In this document: positions 18,586-27,078 of the stretch, one piece after another
Numbering within the stretch: position 1 is the stretch's first letter
Layout: every line of letters begins with the position of its first letter
Assembly: GCF_004151485.1 (NCBI RefSeq)
Contig: NZ_SBFF01000018.1
Location: forward strand, 1-35,847
Direction: 5' to 3'
Source: Sphingosinicella sp. CPCC 101087
GTDB lineage: Bacteria > Pseudomonadota > Alphaproteobacteria > Sphingomonadales > Sphingomonadaceae
DNA length: 35,847 bases
Program-made: the position numbers and the translations under genes
The notes under the pieces: generated by a model
What the model was told of the DNA's origin: nothing
Databases searched by the model: none
Seen by the model: only the letters and a program-made list of their open reading frames with translations

Positions 18586-21500
18586 TCGTGAAAGCAGCCT
18601 TGTTGACCGGATCGGGTCTCGCGGTCGCGCTGGCCCTCGCGGCTCAGGCGCCGGCGCAGCAGCGTCCGGTCAGCCTGGAGGAGAGCTTCCAGATCGGATC
18701 GAATGCGCTCTGCACCGCCCAACTGCTGCCGGCCGACCGCGCGGGAGACCTGTTCGATCGCACCTACGCCCTCGTCTGTCGCGACGCTTCCGCGCCGGTC
18801 GGCCGGCTCGCCGTCATTCGCGGTACGACCGAGTCGGCGATCGAGCGCGTCCATCACGGCGACTCCGGCAATTGCTCGCCCGCCGCGCGGGTGGCGATCG
18901 ACGGCCTCGGTGAAGTGCAGGCGCTGCGCTGCGCTGCCGAGGGGAGCATCCAGCGCATCACCTACCTGTTGCCGCGCGGCGGCAGCGTCTACGCGGCTCA
19001 TGGAGTGGCCGGTTATGAGAGCGCCCTCGGCATCGGGCTGCGGACGATCGCGCTCGATCGCCCGGTCGATGCCCCGGTCGAGATCGCGGTAACGGAGGGC
19101 AGCGACGCGGCTGCCTTTGCGCGGGCCCAGGCGGTTCAGCTCTCGCCCGAGGCGGCGCTCGCCGAAGCCTATCGCCGCAGCAATGCCGGCGACTTTGCGG
19201 CCGCCGCCGAGTTTTTCGCTGCCGCCGAACAGGCCGACGGACCAGCCGCGAGCGGTGCCGAGGCGATGCTCAACGCTGCCCTGCAGCAATCCAATCTCGG
19301 AAATCATGCGCGCGCCGAGGAGCTGTTCGCTCAAGCTGTGGAATCGGTCGGCACCGACCCGGTCCTGGCGCGCATGATGCGCAACTATCAGGCGATCCAC
19401 CGCCTGAACCTGGACGACCGCGCCGGCGCGATCGAACTGCTTTCGGCGGCATTGCCCGCGCCGGAGGGTTTCGATCCGGCCGGTCTTCGCGCGTTGGAGA
19501 TCGACCGCGGCCTCGCCGCGCGGCTCAATGCCGAAGGCAGTGGCGCCGCGCCCCTGATCGCCGGTACGGACGCGCTGCTCCCGGCCGAGCGCGCCGAAGT
19601 CCTGGACGGCCAGGCGGCGCAGCTCCGCGGGACGGTCTATGGCTTGAACGGCGACCCTGCGCGCGCGCGTCTCGAGCTCAACCAGGCTCTCGAGAGGCTG
19701 GGGGCGGTCCGGGGCGGCCGGATCGGCTCGGTCGCCTGGATGCGGGCCCAGATCATGACCGAACTTGCGGCGATGGCCGAATCGGACGGCGATCCGGCCG
19801 AGGCCGAGCGGCTGTATCGAGCCGCCGCCGAGCTCGTCGCCACGCGCTATCCGGCCTCGCCCGCCTTGCTGTCGTCGCAGGCGCAGCTGGCGAGCTTCCT
19901 CGCCCGCGCCGGCCGCGAAGATGAGGCGATCGCACTCTACCGGTCTGTCGTCGAGATCGCGCAGCGCACGCCGGCACCGGGCCTCAAGCGCCTGATCACC
20001 CCTTATTTCGCCCTCCTAGCGCGGCGTGCCGACCGGCCGGAAGCCGTCGCCGACATGTTCCAGGCCGGGCAGGCGCTGATGCGGCCCGGCGTCGCGCAGA
20101 CTCAGGCCGTGCTGGCGCGCGAACTCTCCGCCGGAAGCGATGCGGCGGCCGGCCTCTTCCGGCGGTCGCTCAACCTGGCGCGGGAGGTCGAGCGCACCCG
20201 CATCGCCGTCGCCGCCCTGGCGAGCGAGGCGTCGCAGGACGCTGGGGCCGGCCTGCGCCTCGCCGAGCTTCAGCAGCGCCTTGAAGCGCTGGAGTCGCTG
20301 CAGGTCGCGACCCAGGCCGAGCTTGCGCAATATCCGCGCTACCGCGCGGTTTCTCCCGCGGCGATCGGACTTGCCGAGCTTCAAGGCGAGCTTCGCGAGG
20401 GCGAGGCCTATCTGAAGCTCATCGTCCTCGACGATTCGAGCTACGCGCTCTTCCTGACCCGCGATGCGGCCCGCGCCTATCCGATCGGGATGAGCGAGAG
20501 CGAGATGAACGGAATCGTCTCGGCCCTCAGGGACTCGATCGTGAAAGTCGAGGACGGGCAGAACGTCACCTACCCGTTCGATGTCGCGCGCTCGCATGAG
20601 CTTTACGGCCGACTGTTCGGCCCGGTGGAGCGGGAGATGGCCGGCATTCGCCATCTGGTGTTCGAGCCCGATGGCGCGATGCTGACGCTCCCGCTCAACC
20701 TGCTGGTGACCAGCGGCGACAGCGTCGCGGCTTATGCCGAGCGGGCGAACCGGCCCGACGGCGATCCGTACGACTTCACCGGACTCGACTGGCTCGGCCG
20801 GCGCCTCGACGTGACCACGGCCGTCTCCGCCGGCGCCTTCCGGGATATCCGCCAGGCCAGGCCCTCCGGCGCGCAACGCGCTTATCTCGGCTTCGGGCAG
20901 AACCAGCCGGTGGACGTGACCGCGCTCCCCTCCGCCACGCGCTCGGCGGCTGGAGGGGGCTCGGCCTGCCAATGGCCGGTCTCAACCTGGTCCCGACCCA
21001 TCTCGGCGGCCGAGCTGCTGGCGGCGCGCGGCTCCATCGCCCGCACCGGCGGCAACGAGGGACAGGTCGTCACCGGCGAAGACTTTTCGGACACGTCCAT
21101 CCGCCGGATGGAGGGGATGGACGACTATCGGGTCATCCACTTCGCCACGCACGGCCTGGTGACGGCGCCGCGCGCGGAATGCCCGGCACTTCCCGCCTTG
21201 CTGACCTCGTTCGGCCCAGAGGAGTCGGACGGCCTGCTGACCTTCGCCGAGATATTCGATCTCCGGCTCGATGCCGATCTGGTCATCCTCTCGGCCTGCG
21301 ACACGGCGGGGGGCGCCAGCATCGCCGCGACGCGCGCAGCCGGGATCATGTCCGGCGGCGGCACTGCGATGGACGGGTTGGTGCGCGCCTTCGTCGGCGC
21401 CGGCGGCCGATCGGTGCTGGCCAGCCACTGGCCGGTGCCGGATGATTTCTCCGCCACCGAGCGGCTCGTCACCGGCCTGTTCACCGCCCCTCCGGGCACT

Positions 21501-21671
21501 TCGACCGCCGAATCCCTCCAGATCGCCCAACGCGCGCTGATGGATGATCCGCAGACGTCCCATCCTTACTACTGGTCGGCTTTCGCCATCGTGGGAGATG
21601 GCGCCATCCCCGTCATCCGAACGGCGGCCGCGACACAGGCGGTGCCGCCCGCGATCGCGTCGCTCGACTGA
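18582..21671 (+). CDS. Exported TPR-CHAT domain protein, putative caspase-like peptidase
   Basis: A 1029-residue protein with a Sec signal peptide (LLTGSGLAVALALAAQAPAQ). An N-terminal unknown domain runs to ~180. TPR-like helical repeats span about 186-540 (LAEAYRRSNAGDFAAAAEFF, AEAERLYRAAAELVATRYPA, EDEAIALYRSVVEIAQRT). A CHAT domain spans about 600-1010. The CHAT catalytic pair is present: His857 in VIHFATHGLV and Cys906 in VILSACDTAGG, with GRSVLASHWPVPD after it. CHAT proteins are caspase/separase relatives (clan CD), often scaffolded by TPRs and active in the cytoplasm. Here the signal peptide predicts a periplasmic or surface location. The start overlaps the TpsA stop as ATGA, so the three genes are translationally coupled. 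It could mature or release the exoprotein, but the activity is unproven. Confidence 0.92.
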   Translation: MIVKAALLTGSGLAVALALAAQAPAQQRPVSLEESFQIGSNALCTAQLLPADRAGDLFDRTYALVCRDASAPVGRLAVIRGTTESAIERVHHGDSGNCSPAARVAIDGLGEVQALRCAAEGSIQRITYLLPRGGSVYAAHGVAGYESALGIGLRTIALDRPVDAPVEIAVTEGSDAAAFARAQAVQLSPEAALAEAYRRSNAGDFAAAAEFFAAAEQADGPAASGAEAMLNAALQQSNLGNHARAEELFAQAVESVGTDPVLARMMRNYQAIHRLNLDDRAGAIELLSAALPAPEGFDPAGLRALEIDRGLAARLNAEGSGAAPLIAGTDALLPAERAEVLDGQAAQLRGTVYGLNGDPARARLELNQALERLGAVRGGRIGSVAWMRAQIMTELAAMAESDGDPAEAERLYRAAAELVATRYPASPALLSSQAQLASFLARAGREDEAIALYRSVVEIAQRTPAPGLKRLITPYFALLARRADRPEAVADMFQAGQALMRPGVAQTQAVLARELSAGSDAAAGLFRRSLNLAREVERTRIAVAALASEASQDAGAGLRLAELQQRLEALESLQVATQAELAQYPRYRAVSPAAIGLAELQGELREGEAYLKLIVLDDSSYALFLTRDAARAYPIGMSESEMNGIVSALRDSIVKVEDGQNVTYPFDVARSHELYGRLFGPVEREMAGIRHLVFEPDGAMLTLPLNLLVTSGDSVAAYAERANRPDGDPYDFTGLDWLGRRLDVTTAVSAGAFRDIRQARPSGAQRAYLGFGQNQPVDVTALPSATRSAAGGGSACQWPVSTWSRPISAAELLAARGSIARTGGNEGQVVTGEDFSDTSIRRMEGMDDYRVIHFATHGLVTAPRAECPALPALLTSFGPEESDGLLTFAEIFDLRLDADLVILSACDTAGGASIAATRAAGIMSGGGTAMDGLVRAFVGAGGRSVLASHWPVPDDFSATERLVTGLFTAPPGTSTAESLQIAQRALMDDPQTSHPYYWSAFAIVGDGAIPVIRTAAATQAVPPAIASLD

Positions 21672-21788
21672 TCGGCAGGTCGCGCTCGTCGCACCACGCT
21701 GCTCGTACGTCGTCGCCCTTCGGGCAATGCGCCTAGCCGCTGGCGAATCGAGGAAAATGCTCCGTTAACCAAACACTTGGCCGGAGAT

Positions 21789-21804
21789 TTTGCAATTGTT
21801 TACA
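21789..21804 (+). promoter_or_regulatory. Tandem half-site TTTGCA-N4-TTTACA upstream of the diguanylate cyclase
   Basis: TTTGCA (21789-21794) and TTTACA (21799-21804) form a direct repeat with a ten-base period in a GC-rich background, 75 bases before the diguanylate cyclase ATG. The same pair with the same spacing recurs on the minus strand at 28061-28076, in the region upstream of the response regulator operon. OmpR/PhoB-type regulators bind tandem half-sites of about this period. The motif is visible; the binding protein is inferred. Confidence 0.45.
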
Positions 21805-21878
21805 TGACTCGCACGCCCGAATGATCGCAAGGCACGCATCGATTCGACCGCGGAAGCTATTTTGCGGTCCGCCCCCAT

Positions 21879-22913
21879 ATGGAGACGCCTTCAGTGATTG
21901 TTCCGGCAAGCCGAAGCGCATCTGCAACGGCCGCGGTGCGCGCCGTGGCGAGGGTTGCCGCGAACGACAGTTTCCCGCTTCCGGCGGGGCATCTCGGGCA
22001 ATTGAGCGGGCTTCTGCTGGGCCTGCCTGCTCCCATCTGCCTGATCGACCGAAGCTTCCGCTACGCCTTCGTCAACGAGGCCATGGCCGAAGTTCACGGT
22101 CTGTCTGCCGGAACGATCAAGGGTCGGCGGGTCGCGGAATTTTTCCCGCCCGCGCCCGCCGCCCTTGATCGCTGGTTCGAGGCCGCGGATGCCGGGAGAC
22201 CCCTGCCGGAGCGGCAGGTCAGCTGGCAGGGCCGGCACTACCGGCTCGTGGCGAGCCCCTTGCGGGATCTGGCCGACGCGACCTGCGGCATCTCGATCGT
22301 CGCGTTCGATATCACCCGCCGCGTCCGTTTCGAAGCCGGCTTGCGCGAATCCCGAAGGCGGCTGCTGTCGCTGGCGCGTCACGACGAGCTGACCGGTCTG
22401 CTGAACCGACGGGGGCTGGAGTCCCAGCTCAATGTCGAACTCGGGCGGGCGCGCCGCGAGCAGCGGCCGGTTTCGCTCCTCATGATCGATATCGACTGCT
22501 TCAAATCCTACAATGATCTGTTCGGCCATCTCGAAGGCGACGCCTGCTTGCGCGCCGTTTCCGCCGTGCTGGGCCAGGAAATGCGGCGTCCCGGAGACGT
22601 GGCGGGCCGGTTCGGCGGCGAGGAATTCGTCGCTCTGCTTTCCGGGATGACTGGAGAGGGCGCCCGGCAGGTTGCCGAGCGCCTGCGGACGGCCGTCGAG
22701 GCTCTGAACCTGGCGCATCCCGGGAGCGAGCCGGGCAAGGTCACGATCAGCATCGGCGTGGCATCGGTTGACGTGGCGTCGGATTGCGGGCCGGCCCGCC
22801 GGCACCGCGACAGGCTGATCCAGGCCGCCGACCATGCCCTCTATCGGGCAAAGGCGGCTGGACGGAACAGCATCGGAATGGCGTCGGTGAGTGGCACGGC
22901 ACGGATCTCGTGA
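21879..22913 (+). CDS. PAS-GGDEF diguanylate cyclase
   Basis: A 344-residue c-di-GMP synthase. A PAS sensor occupies about 42-155 (LLLGLPAPICLIDRSFRYAF). The GGDEF domain begins at HDELTGLLNRRGLESQ. The active-site motif is intact as GGEEF (246-250), and an allosteric I-site RPGD lies at 237-240, five residues before it, so product feedback inhibition is expected. The metal-binding Asp in LMIDIDCFKSYND is present. There is no signal peptide or membrane helix, so it is cytoplasmic. ATG 21879 is taken as start; GTG 21894 is an alternative with GGAG nine bases upstream. It lies between the secretion-CHAT operon and the sensory operon. Since c-di-GMP commonly controls surface adhesins, a functional link with the exoprotein is plausible but unproven. 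Confidence 0.93.
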   Translation: METPSVIVPASRSASATAAVRAVARVAANDSFPLPAGHLGQLSGLLLGLPAPICLIDRSFRYAFVNEAMAEVHGLSAGTIKGRRVAEFFPPAPAALDRWFEAADAGRPLPERQVSWQGRHYRLVASPLRDLADATCGISIVAFDITRRVRFEAGLRESRRRLLSLARHDELTGLLNRRGLESQLNVELGRARREQRPVSLLMIDIDCFKSYNDLFGHLEGDACLRAVSAVLGQEMRRPGDVAGRFGGEEFVALLSGMTGEGARQVAERLRTAVEALNLAHPGSEPGKVTISIGVASVDVASDCGPARRHRDRLIQAADHALYRAKAAGRNSIGMASVSGTARIS

Positions 22914-22984
22914 GTCGCCACGTCCGACGGCGTGCGCCCCCTTCGTCTTGTTTCGGCACGTCCCTCCATTGTAGGGAAAGGCCG

Positions 22985-23476
22985 ATGCGCAACACGTTCA
23001 GCCGGGCGGCGGCCGCCGCGCTCGCCCTCATTCTCATCGGCGGCTGCGCCTCGACGCCGCCTATCGAGACCCAGTCGAGCGGGACCTTGCCCGCCGAGGG
23101 CGATTTCGCCCTGGCCGAGGGCGTCGATCCGGACCTCGAACGCGCTTTCTCGACCTGGGCCGAAGGTCGCGGCCTCCGGCCGGCGGAGCGGCCGGCCTTC
23201 CTCGTTCAGCTCAGCGTGTCCGAGCGGCCTGCGGGCACCGGCCTGTTCCTGCCGGATCGCGACGACCGGCAGTGGCTGCGCGCGCCCGACCTGAGCCGCA
23301 AGCGCAGGCCGGTCAGCACGCTCGCCATCAGCATCGCCGACACGGCGACGGGCCGGGAGGTCTTTCGCGCGTCAGCGATCCGGCGCGGGTCGGGCCGTCG
23401 GGCCGGCGAGGGATGGGACCCGCTGCTTCAAGCCGTGTTGGAGTCGCCGGGCCCTTCGGACGCTCCGGCCGGCTGA
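22985..23476 (+). CDS. Small outer-membrane lipoprotein of unknown function
   Basis: A 163-residue predicted lipoprotein. The signal peptide has a Leu/Ala-rich core and the lipobox LIGGC, so the Cys near residue 21 should be lipidated. No Asp follows it, favouring outer-membrane sorting. The mature part (DFALAEGVDPDLERAFSTWA, then AFLVQLSVSERPAGTGLFLP) resembles DUF4136-type lipoproteins, but the match is by eye and weak. GGAAAGG lies just upstream of the ATG. A longer in-frame extension back to 22784 overlaps the diguanylate cyclase and is not credible. The gene is 71 bases downstream of the cyclase and may be cotranscribed. It converges on the histidine kinase gene, with both stop codons inside one palindrome. 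Confidence 0.82.
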   Translation: MRNTFSRAAAAALALILIGGCASTPPIETQSSGTLPAEGDFALAEGVDPDLERAFSTWAEGRGLRPAERPAFLVQLSVSERPAGTGLFLPDRDDRQWLRAPDLSRKRRPVSTLAISIADTATGREVFRASAIRRGSGRRAGEGWDPLLQAVLESPGPSDAPAG

Positions 23477-23491
23477 ACGGGTTCAGCCGGC
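23468..23491. terminator. Perfect palindrome spanning both convergent stop codons, probable bidirectional terminator
   Basis: GCCGGCTGAAC (23468-23478) is followed by GG and its exact complement GTTCAGCCGGC (23481-23491), an 11-base inverted repeat. The lipoprotein stop (23474-23476) lies in the left arm and the histidine kinase stop (23483-23485, minus strand) in the right arm, so the hairpin serves transcripts from both sides. No long T run follows on the plus strand, so efficiency is uncertain. Confidence 0.6.
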
Positions 23492-25753
23492 TTCCTCTCC
23501 GGCGGCGAGCGGGAGCGTCACGGTGAAGGTCGTGCCCTCGCCGAGACTGCTCTCGCACCTGATGGTGCCGCCGTGCCGCGCGATCACCGTCTGCACGATG
23601 GCGAGGCCCAGACCGGCGCCTCTGGAGCCTGCGGCGGCAGGGCCGCGTCGAAACCGCTCGAACAGGGTGGCGACCATCTCGGGCGCCATGCCGCCGCCTT
23701 CATCCCGAATCAGGCACTCCGCCACCGGGCCTTCGCCGCTGTCGCGGCGGCGGACCGTGCAGGCCAGCCGTCCGCCGTGCGGGCTGTGCTTCGTCGCATT
23801 GTCGAACAGGTTGATGAACGCCCGTGTCAGCAGCGAGGGCTCGCCGGACAGAAGCAACTCCTCGTCCACGCGATTAACCTCCACCTCGAGATTCTTCTCG
23901 CGAATCTGGGGCCAGAGCTCGTCGATGGCATCGTCGACGACGTCGACCAGGTTGAGGAGGAGCGGCTCGTAGCTGAGCGTCTCCGCGCGTGCGAGATGCA
24001 CGATGCCGTCGGCCAAAGCGAGCGTGCGATGGGCGTAGCGTTCGATCCGCTCGGCGAGCGCCGGCGCGATGTTCTCCGGTTCGGCGCTGGACGTGAGCGC
24101 GAGGATCGACGCCTGCGGGGAGCGCATGTCGTGGGTCAGATAATGGAGCATGTCGTCGCGCTGCCGCTGGGCGATGCGGATCGGGCTGATGTCGCTCATG
24201 CGGACGATCCACCCGGCGGGACGTCCGCTCTCGTCGTGATGCTCGCTCGACAGGATGTCGAAGATCCGGCCGTCGGGAGCGACGGCCTCCTGCCGCTTGC
24301 CGGCGCCGGGCGGCGGCCACAGCGAAAGGCCGCTGCCGTCGAACATGGGCTCCAGCCGGTCCAGAAGGTCCGGGAGCCGCGGCTCTCCGCCGGTTCGGTG
24401 AATCGTCTCGAGCAATTCCTGCGCGCATCGGTTGGCGAGGGTGATCGCGCCCTCCTTGTCGACGACGAAAACCGCATCGGGGAGCTGGTCCATGCTGTCG
24501 GACACGAACCGCCGCATCGCGCGCAGCTTCGACACCGCCTCGCCCAGCAATATGGCCTCTCGCGTGACCGGATCGGTGGTGACGGTCGGGTTCGTGACCG
24601 AGGGCAATATGTCGGGCTCGGCCCGGAGCCGTTCCAGCTCGCTGACCATGTAGCCGCTCACGCCGACCAGTCGTCGCCATCCCCACAGGGGGTAGACCAG
24701 CACCGGGCCGATCAGCGCGGGGACAGGGGGAATCCAGATCCTGAGCCAGTGGAAGGCGGCCGCGCTCAGAGCGAGGATCAGCAGGATCAAGGCCGGGAGC
24801 ACGACCAGCGTCGTCCGCGGCCGCAGCTTGCGCAAGGCGAGCAGCAGCAGCCAGAGCGGCGCCAGCGCGAAGAGCGCCCGAAACCACGGTACGGCCTCGT
24901 CCGCCAGGTCGCCTCTCAGGAGGCCGTCGAGCAGGTTCGCCTGGATCTCGACCCCGGACATTCCGCCATCGCGGTCGCTCAGCGGGACAGGATGCCGGTC
25001 GCCCAGTCCCGGCGCCGTCGCACCGACGATCACGATCCGGTCCCGCAGCAGCTCGGCCGGAAGTTCTCCCCGAAGCACGGCATCCGCCCCGATGGTCGGG
25101 AAATGGCCGGATGGGCCCGCGAACGGGAGCAGGATGATCCCGTCGCGGCCGGCGGCGGGCGCGCCTTCGGCGCCGACTTGTGCGTGGCGCCGCACGAGAT
25201 CCATCAGATGGGGCCACTCGGCGGCGCCGTCGCGTTCCGTCAGCCGCACCCGGCGGATCTTGCCGTCGCGGTCGGGGATGAGGTTCACATGGCCGGTGCC
25301 CGACGCCGTTTCGCGAAGCGGCGGGACCGGCTGGATGGCCTCGAGCGGCGAGCCGGCCGTTCCGGTCTGCTCGAGAAGCAGCGGGAGGAAGACCGGCCCG
25401 GCTCGGCCTATGGCTTGCCCGAGCCGCGCATCGCCCGGCGCGGGCTCCAGGAATAGGACGTCATAGGCGATGGCGCTCGGAGCGCCCTCGGCGATATGCT
25501 CGATCAGTTCGGCATGGATTTCGCGCGGCCATGGCCAGCGGCCGACCGCCTGCAGGCTGCGATTGTCGATGGTGACGAGCAGGATGCGCGGATCCGGCTC
25601 GTGCGTCTTGAGGTGGAGGAGCGCGTCATAAGCGAGGTCGTCCATCCTCTCCGTGGCGCGGCTCTGGGCGAGGAAGATGACGAGAGCGCTGGAGACGATG
25701 GCGACCAGCCACCATTCGGCGGTGAGGCGATGGAGCCGGCCCGGGAATCTCAT
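23483..25753 (-). CDS. CHASE2-PAS sensor histidine kinase
   Basis: A 756-residue membrane sensor kinase. One N-terminal transmembrane helix (WWLVAIVSSALVIFLA) precedes an extracytoplasmic CHASE2 domain (~32-290, including RILLVTIDNRSLQAVGRWPW). Three further helices follow (~295-370), the usual CHASE2 arrangement. A PAS domain comes next (QLPDAVFVVDKEGAITLANR), then the HisKA domain with phospho-acceptor His541 in HYLTHDMRSPQAS. The ATPase domain carries the N box NLFDNATKHS, DEGGGM, FERFRRG and GAGLGLAIVQ. ATG 25753 is chosen because it overlaps the FecR-protein stop as ATGA; upstream in-frame codons lie inside that gene. It is the third gene of the operon after the response regulator and FecR protein, so the regulator is its likely partner. 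The stimulus is unknown. Confidence 0.93.
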   Translation of the reverse strand: MRFPGRLHRLTAEWWLVAIVSSALVIFLAQSRATERMDDLAYDALLHLKTHEPDPRILLVTIDNRSLQAVGRWPWPREIHAELIEHIAEGAPSAIAYDVLFLEPAPGDARLGQAIGRAGPVFLPLLLEQTGTAGSPLEAIQPVPPLRETASGTGHVNLIPDRDGKIRRVRLTERDGAAEWPHLMDLVRRHAQVGAEGAPAAGRDGIILLPFAGPSGHFPTIGADAVLRGELPAELLRDRIVIVGATAPGLGDRHPVPLSDRDGGMSGVEIQANLLDGLLRGDLADEAVPWFRALFALAPLWLLLLALRKLRPRTTLVVLPALILLILALSAAAFHWLRIWIPPVPALIGPVLVYPLWGWRRLVGVSGYMVSELERLRAEPDILPSVTNPTVTTDPVTREAILLGEAVSKLRAMRRFVSDSMDQLPDAVFVVDKEGAITLANRCAQELLETIHRTGGEPRLPDLLDRLEPMFDGSGLSLWPPPGAGKRQEAVAPDGRIFDILSSEHHDESGRPAGWIVRMSDISPIRIAQRQRDDMLHYLTHDMRSPQASILALTSSAEPENIAPALAERIERYAHRTLALADGIVHLARAETLSYEPLLLNLVDVVDDAIDELWPQIREKNLEVEVNRVDEELLLSGEPSLLTRAFINLFDNATKHSPHGGRLACTVRRRDSGEGPVAECLIRDEGGGMAPEMVATLFERFRRGPAAAGSRGAGLGLAIVQTVIARHGGTIRCESSLGEGTTFTVTLPLAAGEEAG

Positions 25754-27078
25754 TCGTCCGGGGTGATCGTCAGCTGCTCCATCGCCGACCATTTGGCGAA
25801 AGCGGAACCGTCGACGAACTGGACGGACATGACCCGCCAATAATAGGTGCCCTCCGGAAGGTCGGTGACGACGAAGCGCCCGGTGGTCAGGCCGGCTTCG
25901 TCGACCATGGGCGTCGCGTCGGGCCGGTCCTTCATGAGCTGGAACCGATATTGGCGGGTGCCCGAGCCCTCGACGATCCAGCGGAACAGATATTCCCGAT
26001 ATCGCCCGGCTTGCCGCTGCTCCAGCGCTGTCTCGATCTGCTGGAGGCGGCGCTGGAAGCTGTAGGTGGCGGCCAGGCCTTCGAGGCCCTGGGCGTCGAG
26101 GGCGGATGCGCGGACGAACCAGGTGCCGTCCGGCACCGGGGGCAGGGTCACGTTCGGCGTTTGGGCCGTCTCGTCGGCGGCCACGTCGAGAAATCCGGCG
26201 TCACGCGCCACCTGGACGCGATAGGCCGCGGCATTTTCGAGCGGCTCGACCTCGAAGTTCAGCTCTGGCTCGTCCTGCACCTTGCCTGGCCGCCGCAGCT
26301 CCGGTGCCGGCAGGAGCGGCACGGGCGGCGAGGTTCCGGCGGCCGTCGACACGGCGCCGAAGCCGGCGGCGAGCGCGACCGGATCCGCTTCCGCATTCGC
26401 GGCGACGGCGACCGTCCCGTCGATCACTTCGGTGGCCGCGCGAGCGCTGTCCGGCTCGAAGCGGGCTCGAAACTCGGTCCCGCGCACGGCGGAGACCGAG
26501 ACCGGAGTCGAGATCCGGAATCCGTCGTCCTCGTTCTCCGCCGGAGTCACGACGGCGCGAGTCCGGCCCGCCTCCAGAGCGAACGAACGTTCGATGCCGC
26601 CCGTCAGGAGCACGCGGCGCAGGCGACGCACGCCGACGCGGCTGCGCGAAGGCAGGGACACGGTCGATCCGTCCTCGAGGCGGAGCGACACGAAGGCGTT
26701 GGCGGCCGTCGAGATCTCGTCGCCTTCGCTAATCTTCGTGCCTTCGGCCACGGCGACTTCCCGGCCGCCTCTGGTGACGCGGACCTGCCCCCGCATCGCG
26801 ATCACGGTCGCCGTCAACGGTTCGTGGCGCAGCAGCGCGCGCGGGATCCGTAGGGTTCGTCCGACGGGCAGGCGGTACGGGTCTATGACCCGGTTGAGCC
26901 GCTGCACACGAACATAATCGGCCGTCCGGACGAAGTAGCGCTGGGCCAGCGTGTAGAGATTGTCTCCCTGCCGGGTCGTATAGAGCACCGGGTCGGCAGG
27001 ACCTGGTGGAGAGGCGGCCGACGCGGCCACGGGAAGCAGGAATGCCACCAGCGCCGCGATGATCGCCCCTCTCGTCAT
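25750..27078 (-). CDS. Exported LysM-FecR domain protein
   Basis: A 442-residue periplasmic protein. A signal peptide (AALVAFLLPVAASAAS) is followed by a LysM peptidoglycan-binding domain at ~33-79 (TTRQGDNLYTLAQRYFVRTA). A FecR domain at ~92-215 (EGTKISEGDEISTAANAFVS, then SVSAVRGTEFRARF) comes next. The C-terminal ~200 residues look like two fibronectin-type or jelly-roll repeats (GTWFVRASALDAQGLEGL and GTYYWRVMSVQFVDG). Classical FecR is an anti-sigma signal transducer, but no sigma factor gene is present here. Instead the gene is wedged between a response regulator and a CHASE2 kinase, with ATGA overlaps at both ends. It may bind cell wall or another envelope component and present a signal to the kinase. 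Domain calls firm, role inferred. Confidence 0.9.
   Translation of the reverse strand: MTRGAIIAALVAFLLPVAASAASPPGPADPVLYTTRQGDNLYTLAQRYFVRTADYVRVQRLNRVIDPYRLPVGRTLRIPRALLRHEPLTATVIAMRGQVRVTRGGREVAVAEGTKISEGDEISTAANAFVSLRLEDGSTVSLPSRSRVGVRRLRRVLLTGGIERSFALEAGRTRAVVTPAENEDDGFRISTPVSVSAVRGTEFRARFEPDSARAATEVIDGTVAVAANAEADPVALAAGFGAVSTAAGTSPPVPLLPAPELRRPGKVQDEPELNFEVEPLENAAAYRVQVARDAGFLDVAADETAQTPNVTLPPVPDGTWFVRASALDAQGLEGLAATYSFQRRLQQIETALEQRQAGRYREYLFRWIVEGSGTRQYRFQLMKDRPDATPMVDEAGLTTGRFVVTDLPEGTYYWRVMSVQFVDGSAFAKWSAMEQLTITPDE

Noticed and set aside
12593-21671. Contact-dependent inhibition or polymorphic toxin locus
   Set aside because: The TpsA protein has no recognisable C-terminal toxin domain or VENN-like motif and no small immunity gene follows; the next gene is the CHAT protein.
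18582-21671. CRISPR-associated CHAT (TPR-CHAT/craspase) system
   Set aside because: No CRISPR repeats or Cas7-11-like gene occur in the window, and the protein has an export signal.
23573-25456. A 627-codon plus-strand frame opposite the CHASE2 kinase
   Set aside because: Shadow frame with biased composition; all kinase motifs are on the minus strand.
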